Origin: an uncultured Eubacterium sp.
GTDB lineage: Bacteria > Bacillota > Clostridia > Lachnospirales > Lachnospiraceae
DNA length: 19,233 nucleotides
NCBI GenBank assembly: GCA_910586445.1
Contig: CAJUHV010000076.1
Span: forward strand, 1 to 19,233
Reading direction: 5' to 3'
Made by a program: the position numbers and the translations under genes. This document shows, piece by piece, positions 1-6,875 of this stretch. The stretch's first letter is position 1, and every line of letters begins with the position of its first letter. Below the pieces are notes generated by a model. The model had not been told where the DNA came from. It was given only the letters and a program-made list of their open reading frames with translations, and did no database searches.

Positions 1-1
1 A

Positions 2-616
2 GAGCTTTTCCAACATTCAGAACCTCCGCAGCATTCAGAACCTCTTCAACATTCAGAGCCTTCGCCAAACAGCCTAACTGATTCATCCGAAACACTAAGC
101 CAAAAATTCCCAAAACAGCTGACTAGAAAGAAAAAAGAATACCCAGAAAAAGAAAAGGCTTCCTTGAAACATCAGGCTGTAGAAAAACTAAAAAATATAA
201 TTCATAAAAAACTATATACAAATCGATCAAAGCTCCCAGATGAGGCACCTGTTTTTGAGGCAGATGAGGAAGAAATAACGAGCAGCAATCCTACTGTCTG
301 CCTCATGCCGGACTCTGATATTATTCAAAATATATTTATATATCAGGGCGCAGACCGAACAAGGGATTTCAGCTGCAGCAGCCAAAAGTCTGTATTAGGC
401 AGCAGCATAAAAGACAGCAATATTTATATCCCTCTTCCTAAAATCAGCAGGGTTCATGCAATTGTTGAAATCGATGAGCATGGTACCTTTTTGGAAGATA
501 TGAATTCTACGAATGGTACTTATATTAATGATGAATTACTTCCATATCATGAACGCCGTATGCTGCAGAAAGGTGATATTATCAGCCTTGCCGGAGAATG
601 TTACAGTTTCCATTGA
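2..616 (+). CDS. FHA-domain protein, C-terminal part (5' end outside window)
   Basis: The frame is open from the window edge, so the gene starts upstream; the first possible internal start (TTG at 164) has no convincing ribosome binding site. The visible part opens with three QHSEP repeats, continues with a Ser/Lys-rich, probably disordered linker, and ends in a forkhead-associated domain. The FHA core shows the expected signatures: a Gly-Ser-Ser turn after the first strands, the SRVHA segment and the NSTNGTYIN loop, which in this family contacts phosphothreonine peptides. FHA proteins bind Thr-phosphorylated partners of Ser/Thr kinases. In Clostridia, C-terminal FHA domains occur on larger proteins, sometimes near Flp/Tad pilus genes; I cannot see the N-terminal part, so membership of such a family is not claimed. 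It stops just before a long inverted repeat. Confidence 0.85.
   Translation, partial: ELFQHSEPPQHSEPLQHSEPSPNSLTDSSETLSQKFPKQLTRKKKEYPEKEKASLKHQAVEKLKNIIHKKLYTNRSKLPDEAPVFEADEEEITSSNPTVCLMPDSDIIQNIFIYQGADRTRDFSCSSQKSVLGSSIKDSNIYIPLPKISRVHAIVEIDEHGTFLEDMNSTNGTYINDELLPYHERRMLQKGDIISLAGECYSFH
11..64 (+). repeat. Tandem 18-bp repeat in the FHA gene, three copies
   Basis: Three in-frame 18-bp units encode QHSEPP, QHSEPL and QHSEPS. The copies differ at only a few bases. The array may continue upstream, since the preceding residues (ELF) already lie close to the window edge. It lies in the linker before the FHA domain. Confidence 0.8.
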
Positions 617-1049
617 CAAATACTTTCAGTCCATGGTATGTTTACTAGAGTGTATCTTCAAAATCATTCCTGCGATCTGTACGCTCCACTTTGCGGTATA
701 TTTGCCCCCTCATTCGGTCAACGCAGCCCGCTGCGCCTCCCTCATTCAGGACAAATCTCCCACAAACTGTGACGCACATCTCACAGCAGGCATTTTTAAT
801 ACACACTCCAGCATTCCATCCGGCCAGAACTTGTACTGTCAGTGCCAAATATTTTGTCAGTCTGCGAAGCGGAGGAAGGAGGCGATGCGTAGCATCGTTT
901 ACTGACGACAACGCAGCAGATGACAAAATAGACGGTACTGAAAATACAGTTACTGGCCGGATGGAGTACTAGAACATGTTTTTAAAGTATATGGGATTTA
1001 TAGGACTTACATACACATATACCCATCTAAAAGCGAAAGGATTAATATT
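617..1049. other. 433-base intergenic region without a convincing gene
   Basis: Open frames here (for example 513-905 and 691-972) overlap the inverted repeat, have no ribosome binding site and give Cys/Pro/Ser-rich peptides resembling no family, so I do not call them. The right half holds the long inverted repeat described separately. The left half (617-790) contains short GC-rich dyads such as gcagcccgctgc but no clear terminator for the FHA gene. The last 15 bases carry the ribosome binding site of the rhomboid gene. Confidence 0.6.
807..973. repeat. Long imperfect inverted repeat with a hairpin in its loop
   Basis: Positions 807-866 pair with 914-973. The core is a perfect 12-bp stem, ccatccggccag (816-827) with ctggccggatgg (953-964). 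A second strong block pairs 850-859 with 921-930, and 863-866 pairs with 914-916 plus neighbours; the rest pairs with scattered mismatches. The loop holds the purine-rich stretch gcggaggaaggaggcgatgc and a small hairpin, cgatgc-gta-gcatcg (883-897). A 7-base direct repeat, tttttaa (793-799 and 979-985), flanks the structure and could be a target duplication or chance. It could be a dispersed intergenic element or a structured RNA. Confidence 0.7.
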
Positions 1050-1676
1050 TTGAACCGTATCGATTGGCATACCATCTTTTATCAGGAAAATGGAACAAAA
1101 CGGGCTGTTATAAATGTTCTGATTGTTATCATAAATGTTTTCATATGGTGTATACTAGAGTTATTTGGTGATACTATGAATGGATTATATATACTGCGTT
1201 ATGGCGGTATGTATCCAGACCTGCTGCTTTATCAAAATGAATGGTATCGGCTGTTTACTGCCATGTTTCTACATTTTGGCGCACAGCATTTAGCAAATAA
1301 TATGATTCTTCTGGCTGCTGCCGGCGGCATATTAGAACGATCAATCGGTTCTATCCGTTATCTAATCATTTATTTAGGTTCCGGGATAATAGGAAATATG
1401 CTCTCATTCTATATAATGGTAAGGACAGATGATTATGCGATTTGTGCAGGAGCTTCTGGCGCTGTCTTTGGAATAATTGGGGCATTAGTCTGGACAGCCA
1501 TACGCAATAAAGGCAGGATAGAAGGAATTACAACAAAAGGACTTCTATTTATGATCGCCCTCTGCCTATATTATGGAATTACTACTTCTGGTATTGATAA
1601 CTGGGCACATACAGGCGGAGCAGTCAGCGGCTTTTTCCTGTGCATACTTTTATACAGAAAACGCAGGTATGCTTGA
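1050..1676 (+). CDS. Rhomboid-family intramembrane serine protease
   Basis: The 208-residue protein has about six hydrophobic segments and the rhomboid signatures: EWYR near residue 64 (the WR motif of the L1 loop), H80-x3-N84, the catalytic serine S136 in GASGAVFG, and the catalytic histidine H187 in WAHTGG. All active-site positions are therefore present. Rhomboids cleave transmembrane segments of other membrane proteins within the lipid bilayer; the substrate here cannot be read from the sequence. The start is a TTG with ribosome binding site aaagga (1036-1041) eight bases ahead. It has no extra N-terminal domain and is close to the minimal GlpG-type core. The next gene follows after 72 bases without a clear terminator, so they may be co-transcribed. 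Confidence 0.92.
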   Translation: MNRIDWHTIFYQENGTKRAVINVLIVIINVFIWCILELFGDTMNGLYILRYGGMYPDLLLYQNEWYRLFTAMFLHFGAQHLANNMILLAAAGGILERSIGSIRYLIIYLGSGIIGNMLSFYIMVRTDDYAICAGASGAVFGIIGALVWTAIRNKGRIEGITTKGLLFMIALCLYYGITTSGIDNWAHTGGAVSGFFLCILLYRKRRYA

Positions 1677-1748
1677 AATTTCTTGTCAAAATCTATATAC
1701 TATTTAAAGCAGAAGAAAAATTTGATTAATACAAATGAGAGGTAGCGT

Positions 1749-2750
1749 ATGAAAGTAAATATTTATTATGGCGGTAGAGGTGTATTAGATGACCCTACTC
1801 TGTATGTAATTAATAAAATGCAGAAGGTATTAGAAGAACTCCGTGTTACAGTAGATCGTTATAATATCTATGAGCAGAAAAACAGCATTACTACCCTTCC
1901 ACAGACAATAAAAGAAGCTGACGGCATTATACTGGCGACGACTGTAGAATGGCTAGGTATCGGCGGATATATGATGCAATTTCTTGATGCCTGCTGGCTG
2001 TATGGCGACAAGGAAAATATTGCCCGGACATATATGCAGCCAGTTGTAATGTCTACGACTTATGGCGAGCGTGAAGGTGAAATAACACTGGCAAATGCAT
2101 GGGAAATCTTAGGAGGCCTTCCATGCAGCGGTTTGTACGGCTATGTAGCAGATTTACTTACTTTTGAAATGAATCAGGATTATTCAGTAATAATAGAGAA
2201 AAAAGCAGAAAATTTATACCGGACCATATCCCAGAAGACCAAAAGCCTGCCAACGAGCAATCAGGCTGTTACCAAGACTGTACTCCGCACACAGGATCTC
2301 GGCCTGACGCCTCAGGAAAGCGAACAGCTATCAAAATATGTGTCCGATGATACGTATGTGAAAAAACAAAAAGAAGATATTGAAGAGCTTGCAACGAAGT
2401 TTAAAGGCCTGTTAGATAGAGACAAATCTGAGGATGAAGAAGAGATCATACCATATATTTCAGATTTTGAATCTCATTTTAAGCCTCAGACAGATTTCAA
2501 AGCTAAGTACCTCTTTATTATTGAAGGCAGAAAAAAACCTTTAACCATACTTGTCGATCAGGATCAGCTGCAATGCAGTTATGGGAAACAAGACGGCATT
2601 GATGTTTATGCTAAAATGACTACTGAAGTATTAGATCGTATTATAGCAGGTAAAATGACATTCCAAAGAGCATTTATGACAGGTGAGCTGACTGCTAAAG
2701 GGAACTTTAAGACATTAAGAATGCTGGATGACATATTCAGCTTTGGTTAG
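1749..2750 (+). CDS. Flavodoxin-like / SCP2 sterol-binding domain fusion protein
   Basis: 333 residues starting at ATG with gagaggtag just upstream. Residues 1 to about 165 look like a flavodoxin/NADPH-dependent FMN reductase fold: MKVNIYYGG, an alternating strand/helix pattern, ADGIILATTVEWLGIGG where flavodoxins bind the flavin phosphate/ring, and VVMSTTYGEREGE. A charged linker follows (about 195-235). The last ~100 residues match an SCP2 sterol-carrier-like domain (KPLTILVDQDQLQCSYGKQDG, VLDRIIAGKMTFQRAFMTGELTAKGNF), a lipid-binding pocket fold. The combination suggests a redox or sensing protein handling a hydrophobic ligand, but the substrate is unknown. No membrane segment or signal peptide is seen. 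The gene converges on the histidine kinase across an 81-base gap. Confidence 0.75.
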   Translation: MKVNIYYGGRGVLDDPTLYVINKMQKVLEELRVTVDRYNIYEQKNSITTLPQTIKEADGIILATTVEWLGIGGYMMQFLDACWLYGDKENIARTYMQPVVMSTTYGEREGEITLANAWEILGGLPCSGLYGYVADLLTFEMNQDYSVIIEKKAENLYRTISQKTKSLPTSNQAVTKTVLRTQDLGLTPQESEQLSKYVSDDTYVKKQKEDIEELATKFKGLLDRDKSEDEEEIIPYISDFESHFKPQTDFKAKYLFIIEGRKKPLTILVDQDQLQCSYGKQDGIDVYAKMTTEVLDRIIAGKMTFQRAFMTGELTAKGNFKTLRMLDDIFSFG

Positions 2751-2755
2751 GAGTA

Positions 2756-2786
2756 CGATGCCAAGGCATCGCCTCCCTTCTCCGCC
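2756..2786 (-). repeat. Hairpin element related to the loop of the 807-973 repeat
   Basis: Read on the minus strand, this stretch is close to positions 869-897 of the first element: gcggag, a purine-rich run, aggcgatgc, a short loop, then gcatcg. Here the hairpin arms are cgatgcc (2756-2762) and ggcatcg (2765-2771) with a two-base loop. A second imperfect hairpin (agcgtgt / acatgct, about 2794-2811) follows. It lies between two converging genes but has no T-run, so it is a poor terminator candidate. Confidence 0.6.
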
Positions 2787-2831
2787 TGGCTAAAGCGTGT
2801 CTTAACATGCTTTCCAAGCGCATATTAAAAA

Positions 2832-3467
2832 TTACAAAGCGGCTGCCGGCAGCTCAATTGTAAAGGTACATCCTTTTCCCGGCTGATTATTTAATTCAAG
2901 TGTTCCATCATGGCATTCAATAATTTGTTTTGTAATGGCAAGCCCAAGACCCGAACCCTGCTTTTTCGAAGTTGTAAACAGGTCAAATACTTTATCTACC
3001 AGTTCCGCAGAAATACCGCCGCCATTGTCAATTATTGCAATCTGTACATGAGAACCTGCCGCATGTGTCTCAATAATAATATATGTAGAACCTGCCTCTG
3101 CAGAATTTTTAATCAGATTTAAGACAGCCTGTTTCAGCTTAATTTGATCTGCATATACACATGGAAGCTCCTCACTTAGATTTAATTTCCATTTGAGATC
3201 AGAATAACTGTCTTTCATAAACCTGCAAAGATCCAATACAATGGAATTTAGGTCTACGGAATCTTTTTGGAGCTGTTCCATGCTGCCTGCTTTGGAAATT
3301 TCTAATACCATATTTTTTAGGTAAGTTATTTCGTTTTTAATGTTATCCCAGTATAATTCTGTTTTTAACTGGGAACAGCGCTGATCTAACAACTGCATAG
3401 AACTGTTAATAAGTGTAATTGTATTTTTGATTTCATGAAAAATACGCTGATAATCCAAACCATTCAT
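2832..3467 (-). CDS. Soluble sensor histidine kinase (minimal, no sensor domain)
   Basis: The start chosen is the ATG at 3467, preceded by aaaagggg (minus strand, 3476-3483) eight bases away; the longer frame to 3512 lacks a ribosome binding site. The resulting 211-residue protein has the phospho-acceptor H11 in FHEIKN, a two-helix dimerisation region to about residue 60, the N box with N121 in LIKNSAEAG, the G1 box DNGGG near 147, and the G2 box GSGLGLAITK near 171. The kinase core is complete, but nothing precedes the H box: no membrane segment, PAS, GAF or HAMP domain. No response regulator gene is nearby. Signal input must come from a partner protein, or the protein acts as a phosphotransfer kinase, as in sporulation-type relays; that role is only a guess. 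It is transcribed divergently from the HIT gene. Confidence 0.9.
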   Translation of the reverse strand: MNGLDYQRIFHEIKNTITLINSSMQLLDQRCSQLKTELYWDNIKNEITYLKNMVLEISKAGSMEQLQKDSVDLNSIVLDLCRFMKDSYSDLKWKLNLSEELPCVYADQIKLKQAVLNLIKNSAEAGSTYIIIETHAAGSHVQIAIIDNGGGISAELVDKVFDLFTTSKKQGSGLGLAITKQIIECHDGTLELNNQPGKGCTFTIELPAAAL

Positions 3468-3584
3468 AAAAAATGCCCCTTTAACAAGTTTATATTGCGT
3501 TAATTCTAGCATTTTTTATATTCAGTTACAATCAAAATTTGATAAGATTTTAATACTAAAAAGAGAATGAGAGGGCGAACGAAA

Positions 3585-4004
3585 ATGAGAAATGATGACT
3601 GTATCTTCTGCAAAATCATAGCAGGTGAAATTCCATCGAGGACAATATATGAAGATAACGACTTTAAAGTTATATTAGATGCCAGTCCGGCTTCAAAAGG
3701 ACATGCATTGATTTTACCAAAAGACCACTGTGCAAATATATACGAAATTAATGAAGAATTATTGGCAAAAGCTGCGAAATTAGCGAAAAAGCTGACAATT
3801 CATATGACTGAGCAATTACATTGCGACGGTTTTAATATTGTACAAAATAATGGAGAGCTTGCAGGCCAGACAGTGTTCCATTTCCACATTCATCTGATAC
3901 CGCGTTATCATGGAATGAAAAATAACGACATCCTATGCTGGACACATGAGGATTTCTCCGCAGAAGCTCAGGATCAGATCTGCCAGAAGCTGCGGTACAG
4001 CTAA
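3585..4004 (+). CDS. HIT-family protein (histidine triad nucleotide hydrolase)
   Basis: The start at 3585 is preferred over the in-frame ATG at 3567 because gagaggg (3569-3575) sits nine bases ahead of it and nothing sits ahead of the first; the product is 139 residues. The histidine triad HFHIHL lies at about residues 99-104, and the N-terminal CIFCKIIAGEIP segment carries the CxxC pair (C6, C9), part of the zinc site typical of Hint-type bacterial members. These enzymes hydrolyse nucleotide phosphoramidates such as adenosine 5'-phosphoramidate, and some act on AppppA-type molecules. The length is typical of a single-domain HIT protein. The gene is divergent from the kinase and convergent with murG. 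Confidence 0.93.
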   Translation: MRNDDCIFCKIIAGEIPSRTIYEDNDFKVILDASPASKGHALILPKDHCANIYEINEELLAKAAKLAKKLTIHMTEQLHCDGFNIVQNNGELAGQTVFHFHIHLIPRYHGMKNNDILCWTHEDFSAEAQDQICQKLRYS

Positions 4005-4013
4005 AAACTGCTA

Positions 4014-4064
4014 AATCTATCCCAGATTCGATATCCGCTATATGGAATGAATATGGGATAGATT
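4014..4064. terminator. Candidate bidirectional terminator between HIT gene and murG
   Basis: A perfect 11-bp inverted repeat, aatctatccca (4014-4024) and tgggatagatt (4054-4064), encloses a 29-base loop that can form a further short stem (attc/gaat). It lies between two converging stop codons. The T-runs are weak on both sides (ttcttc on plus; ttagcagttttt on minus), so termination efficiency is uncertain. Confidence 0.45.
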
Positions 4065-4087
4065 CTTCTAAAAACGATCCGTATAAA

Positions 4088-5152
4088 CTATTTCGCAGTT
4101 TCTTTAATTAATGATACAATTTTCTCTACTGAATTAATCATACTGCTCTTTTGCATAGCAGCTACATATCGATCACGATTTTTATATGTCTCATGAATCA
4201 GATTCAAAAATTTATCCGGCGTAATGACTTCTTCTTCGATCACAACACTAAAACCTTGTTTTTCAAATGACTGTGCGTTCAGTATCTGATCTCCCCGGCT
4301 CGCATTGACTGACAGTGGAATCAGGATGTTCGGCTTATGCAGCGCCAGCAGCTCGCAGATCGAGTTTGCACCGGCACGGGATATTACAAGATCTGCCAGT
4401 GCAAATATATCGTTTAGTTCAGAACCAATATATTCAAACTGTTTATATCCACCTGTCCTGTTTAATGATTCTTCCAGATGGCCTTTTCCACACATATGTA
4501 TAATCTGATAAGTTTTGAGCAGCTCCGGCAGAAGTCCTCGAATCGTATCGTTAATAAATTTTGAGCCGCTGCTGCCTCCTACAATAAACAATACTGGTTT
4601 TTCTTTTTGAAAACCGCATAATTCTCGCGCACGCTCCTTATTCCCAGACAGCAGTTCTTTTCGGATTGGAGATCCTGTCAGTACTGCTTTTCCTTCCGGA
4701 AGATACTTCAAGGTTTCTGGAAAATTACAGCATACTTTTGCAGCATTCGGTATTGCAAGCTTATTTGCCAGACCAGGCGTCAGGTCTGATTCATGGATAA
4801 TCGATGGAATATGACACAATTTTGCTGCCAATATAACCGGAACAGAAACAAATCCGCCTTTTGAAAATACAATATCCGGTTTGAGCTTATGCATAAGCCG
4901 CATTGCCTGTGCAAAACCCTTAATAACTTTAAATGGATCCGAAAAATTCTTAATGTCAAAATATCTGCGCAGTTTACCGGAAGATATTGCATAATAAGGA
5001 ATATTTAGTTCATTTATCAATTGTTTCTCTATCCCATTATAAGATCCTATATAAAAAATCTCAAACTCTGCTTTACAAAGACTTGGTATCAGTGCTATAT
5101 TAGGTGTTACATGTCCGGCAGTTCCACCACCAGTTAAAATAATTTTTTTCAT
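4088..5152 (-). CDS. murG: MurG, lipid II synthase (GlcNAc transferase)
   Basis: MurG transfers GlcNAc from UDP-GlcNAc to undecaprenyl-PP-MurNAc-pentapeptide on the inner face of the membrane, forming lipid II. The start at 5152 has aggaagg (minus strand, 5161-5167) eight bases ahead; the frame to 5173 adds seven unsupported residues. The 354-residue protein shows the GGGTAGHVTPN loop (8-18), HESDLTPGLANK (from H120), SPIRKE (161-166), VGGSSGS near 191, RAGANSICELLA (from R259; donor-binding region) and GDQILNAQ near 287. This is the clostridial form of MurG, with TAGHVTPN where E. coli has TGGHVFPG. The gene stands alone here and not inside a division/cell-wall cluster, as in many Clostridia. 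A divergent 357-base region precedes it. Confidence 0.93.
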   Translation of the reverse strand: MKKIILTGGGTAGHVTPNIALIPSLCKAEFEIFYIGSYNGIEKQLINELNIPYYAISSGKLRRYFDIKNFSDPFKVIKGFAQAMRLMHKLKPDIVFSKGGFVSVPVILAAKLCHIPSIIHESDLTPGLANKLAIPNAAKVCCNFPETLKYLPEGKAVLTGSPIRKELLSGNKERARELCGFQKEKPVLFIVGGSSGSKFINDTIRGLLPELLKTYQIIHMCGKGHLEESLNRTGGYKQFEYIGSELNDIFALADLVISRAGANSICELLALHKPNILIPLSVNASRGDQILNAQSFEKQGFSVVIEEEVITPDKFLNLIHETYKNRDRYVAAMQKSSMINSVEKIVSLIKETAK

Positions 5153-5200
5153 TTGAAATTCCTTCCTAAACAATATATACTTTGATTACAATTTACATAC

Positions 5201-5330
5201 TGCCTGATAAGTAATTTACACATATTCTGCTGCTAAAACTATATAAAACATACTATTGATGATATAAGCCGATGAGTGCATTACGGATAGCAATCTCCGT
5301 ATACAGATTAAGCTATCGCATAATCAGGCA
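5201..5330 (-). promoter_or_regulatory. Candidate structured leader upstream of murG
   Basis: An outer stem pairs tgcctgat (5201-5208) with atcaggca (5323-5330). Inside, gatagcaatct (5286-5296) can pair with agatt (5305-5309) and gctatc (5312-5317) around an 8-base loop with a two-base bulge. Alternatively tacgga (5282-5287) pairs with tccgta (5296-5301). The two inner hairpins share bases and exclude each other, a pattern seen in switching leaders. On the minus strand it would sit in the 5' untranslated region of murG; on the plus strand it lies upstream of the predicted promoter. No known riboswitch class was recognised. Confidence 0.35.
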
Positions 5331-5431
5331 ATGTTTATAAAAAAAGCAGCTATATATTTATTATTAATCGAAAAAAGTTAAATGTCAAACAATTATTTCT
5401 TCAATCTATGCTAAAATAAGCATAAAAAGAC

Positions 5432-5459
5432 TTGTAAATACAAAATAAAAGCATAAAAT
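5432..5459 (+). promoter_or_regulatory. Candidate sigma-A promoter for the MBL-like gene
   Basis: A -35 element TTGTAA (5432-5437) and a -10 element TAAAAT (5454-5459) are 16 bases apart. The region is very A-rich, so chance matches are likely. The gene start is about 50 bases downstream. Confidence 0.4.
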
Positions 5460-5509
5460 AAAACATAAGTATTGTAGTTAGCTATATAAGACATAAGAGG
5501 AATTGACGG

Positions 5510-6769
5510 ATGGATGCTAGACTTTTTCGTTATTTATTTGAAAATACATCAAAAGCAATTATTATGACCGGATGCACATGGGATAAGGGCGCACAAGACC
5601 AAATCCGTTACACATATTCCAGTGAAACAAACTTTCATCATCTTGGAATGGGCCTTCAGGCTGAAAATAGACAAATGCTGTACGGCGGAAGGCCGATTGA
5701 TTTATTTGTGATGGGAAATTTTTCTATAGAAGACGCGAAACGCCTGATATACGCAATTTACAATTGTGCTGTTAAAACTGTAGTTATTCCTTATGTAACT
5801 CCTATTCATCGATTTTTCATTCTGCAGACCTTAGTAGCACGCGGCATCGAAGACCGAGAAATTATTAAATTTATCCAGGCTCCATATCTGTATATGGAAC
5901 AATCACCTGTAAAAAGATTCTATTTTATATATGGAAACGGGAATGTATATGAAAAATCTGACCGTACAATGTATGCCGGGTACAACTTTGAATCCCAGAG
6001 TGAAGAAATACTTGATATGATCGAGGAAATGGAGGGATATCGTATCCCTGTGAAAAAGGCAGGCTATATAATTGACAACCGCATGTTATTTTACTTTGGA
6101 CATTTTGGCATGAGCCTGCAGACACTGCGTCATTTTGTACACCATTATGCAAAAAGTGGAAAGATCGAGAAATTTGACCGCAACAATTTTGATGACAGAC
6201 AGGTTAAAAAGATGCTGTTTGTCTATCAAAAAGAATTCGGCGACAACGGCATGGATTCTTTGACAATGTTCTGCAGCCCGATTGAAATAATAGCTACACA
6301 GACTGACTGTGTACTTAATACAATTGTTATAGATAAAGATGATTTCTGCCATGCAGACATACAAAGTGACGACGGCAGGTGTACACTAAAATGTATGCTT
6401 TACAACGATTATGATGTATGCCGGTGTCACAGGACAGAAAACGCAGAATTGCGGGCAGGACTTCTACTGTTAGGAAATATTAAGCTGAGCCGCCATATGG
6501 AAGACCTCAGAAAACGATATGGATTTATATCAAACCAGATCCGGGCAATCACACTGCCTAATTCTGGGAACATCAATAACTGGGACAGCAGCATGGCAGC
6601 CTTAAATGCAAAGAAAAATGCTGTTTTCTGGATCTGTCCGCTGCAGGCACAGACACCTGACCGTGTACTGCGTGAGATTAAGTCAGCCAATGCCCGTTAC
6701 CGGATTGTAGGATTAAATGAAGAATATGGCTGCTGTTTTAATGGATTTTTGACAGAAAAAATAGAATAA
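5510..6769 (+). CDS. MBL-fold-like protein lacking metal-binding motifs
   Basis: This 419-residue protein has no signal peptide or membrane segment. I read it as a divergent metallo-beta-lactamase fold: GRPIDLFVMGNFSIEDAKRL (about 61-79) corresponds to the strand and loop that normally carry HxHxDH, followed by TVVIPYVTP; GLLLLGNIKLS (about 318-327) fits the motif with the bridging Asp; and ITLPNSGNINNW (347-358) fits the LPHHGSxxNW motif of ComEC-type MBL proteins. At each place the ligands are replaced (N70, S72, E74, D75; N323; N351, S352), so no normal metal site is possible. A Cys-rich patch, CRCHR (304-308) with further Cys, could hold something else. The frame is intact and well preceded by agaggaatt, so this looks like a maintained pseudoenzyme and not a decaying gene. 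Fold assignment is inference from pattern; function unknown. Confidence 0.6.
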   Translation: MDARLFRYLFENTSKAIIMTGCTWDKGAQDQIRYTYSSETNFHHLGMGLQAENRQMLYGGRPIDLFVMGNFSIEDAKRLIYAIYNCAVKTVVIPYVTPIHRFFILQTLVARGIEDREIIKFIQAPYLYMEQSPVKRFYFIYGNGNVYEKSDRTMYAGYNFESQSEEILDMIEEMEGYRIPVKKAGYIIDNRMLFYFGHFGMSLQTLRHFVHHYAKSGKIEKFDRNNFDDRQVKKMLFVYQKEFGDNGMDSLTMFCSPIEIIATQTDCVLNTIVIDKDDFCHADIQSDDGRCTLKCMLYNDYDVCRCHRTENAELRAGLLLLGNIKLSRHMEDLRKRYGFISNQIRAITLPNSGNINNWDSSMAALNAKKNAVFWICPLQAQTPDRVLREIKSANARYRIVGLNEEYGCCFNGFLTEKIE

Positions 6770-6875
6770 AGTATGTATGGACAAACTGTTGCCATACAGT
6801 CTTCAGTCTTCGACAGTATATGCAGGGCATTTCTACTATTATATATATAAATATAGCAGAAAGGAAGTTGGAGGC

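Larger units (their letters stand above)
5153..5509. other. 357-base divergent intergenic region, murG and MBL-like gene
   Basis: It holds the murG ribosome binding site (5161-5167), a structured segment (5201-5330, listed separately), a candidate promoter for the plus-strand gene (5432-5459), and about 50 A-rich bases leading to the ribosome binding site of the MBL-like gene (agaggaatt, 5495-5503). No credible open frame is present. Confidence 0.6.

Noticed and set aside
513..972. Overlapping open frames on both strands between the FHA and rhomboid genes
   Set aside because: They overlap the FHA gene or the inverted repeat, lack ribosome binding sites, and encode compositions without domain features.
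3468..3512. Longer N-terminus of the histidine kinase
   Set aside because: No ribosome binding site before the ATG at 3512, whereas aaaagggg is well placed for the ATG at 3467.
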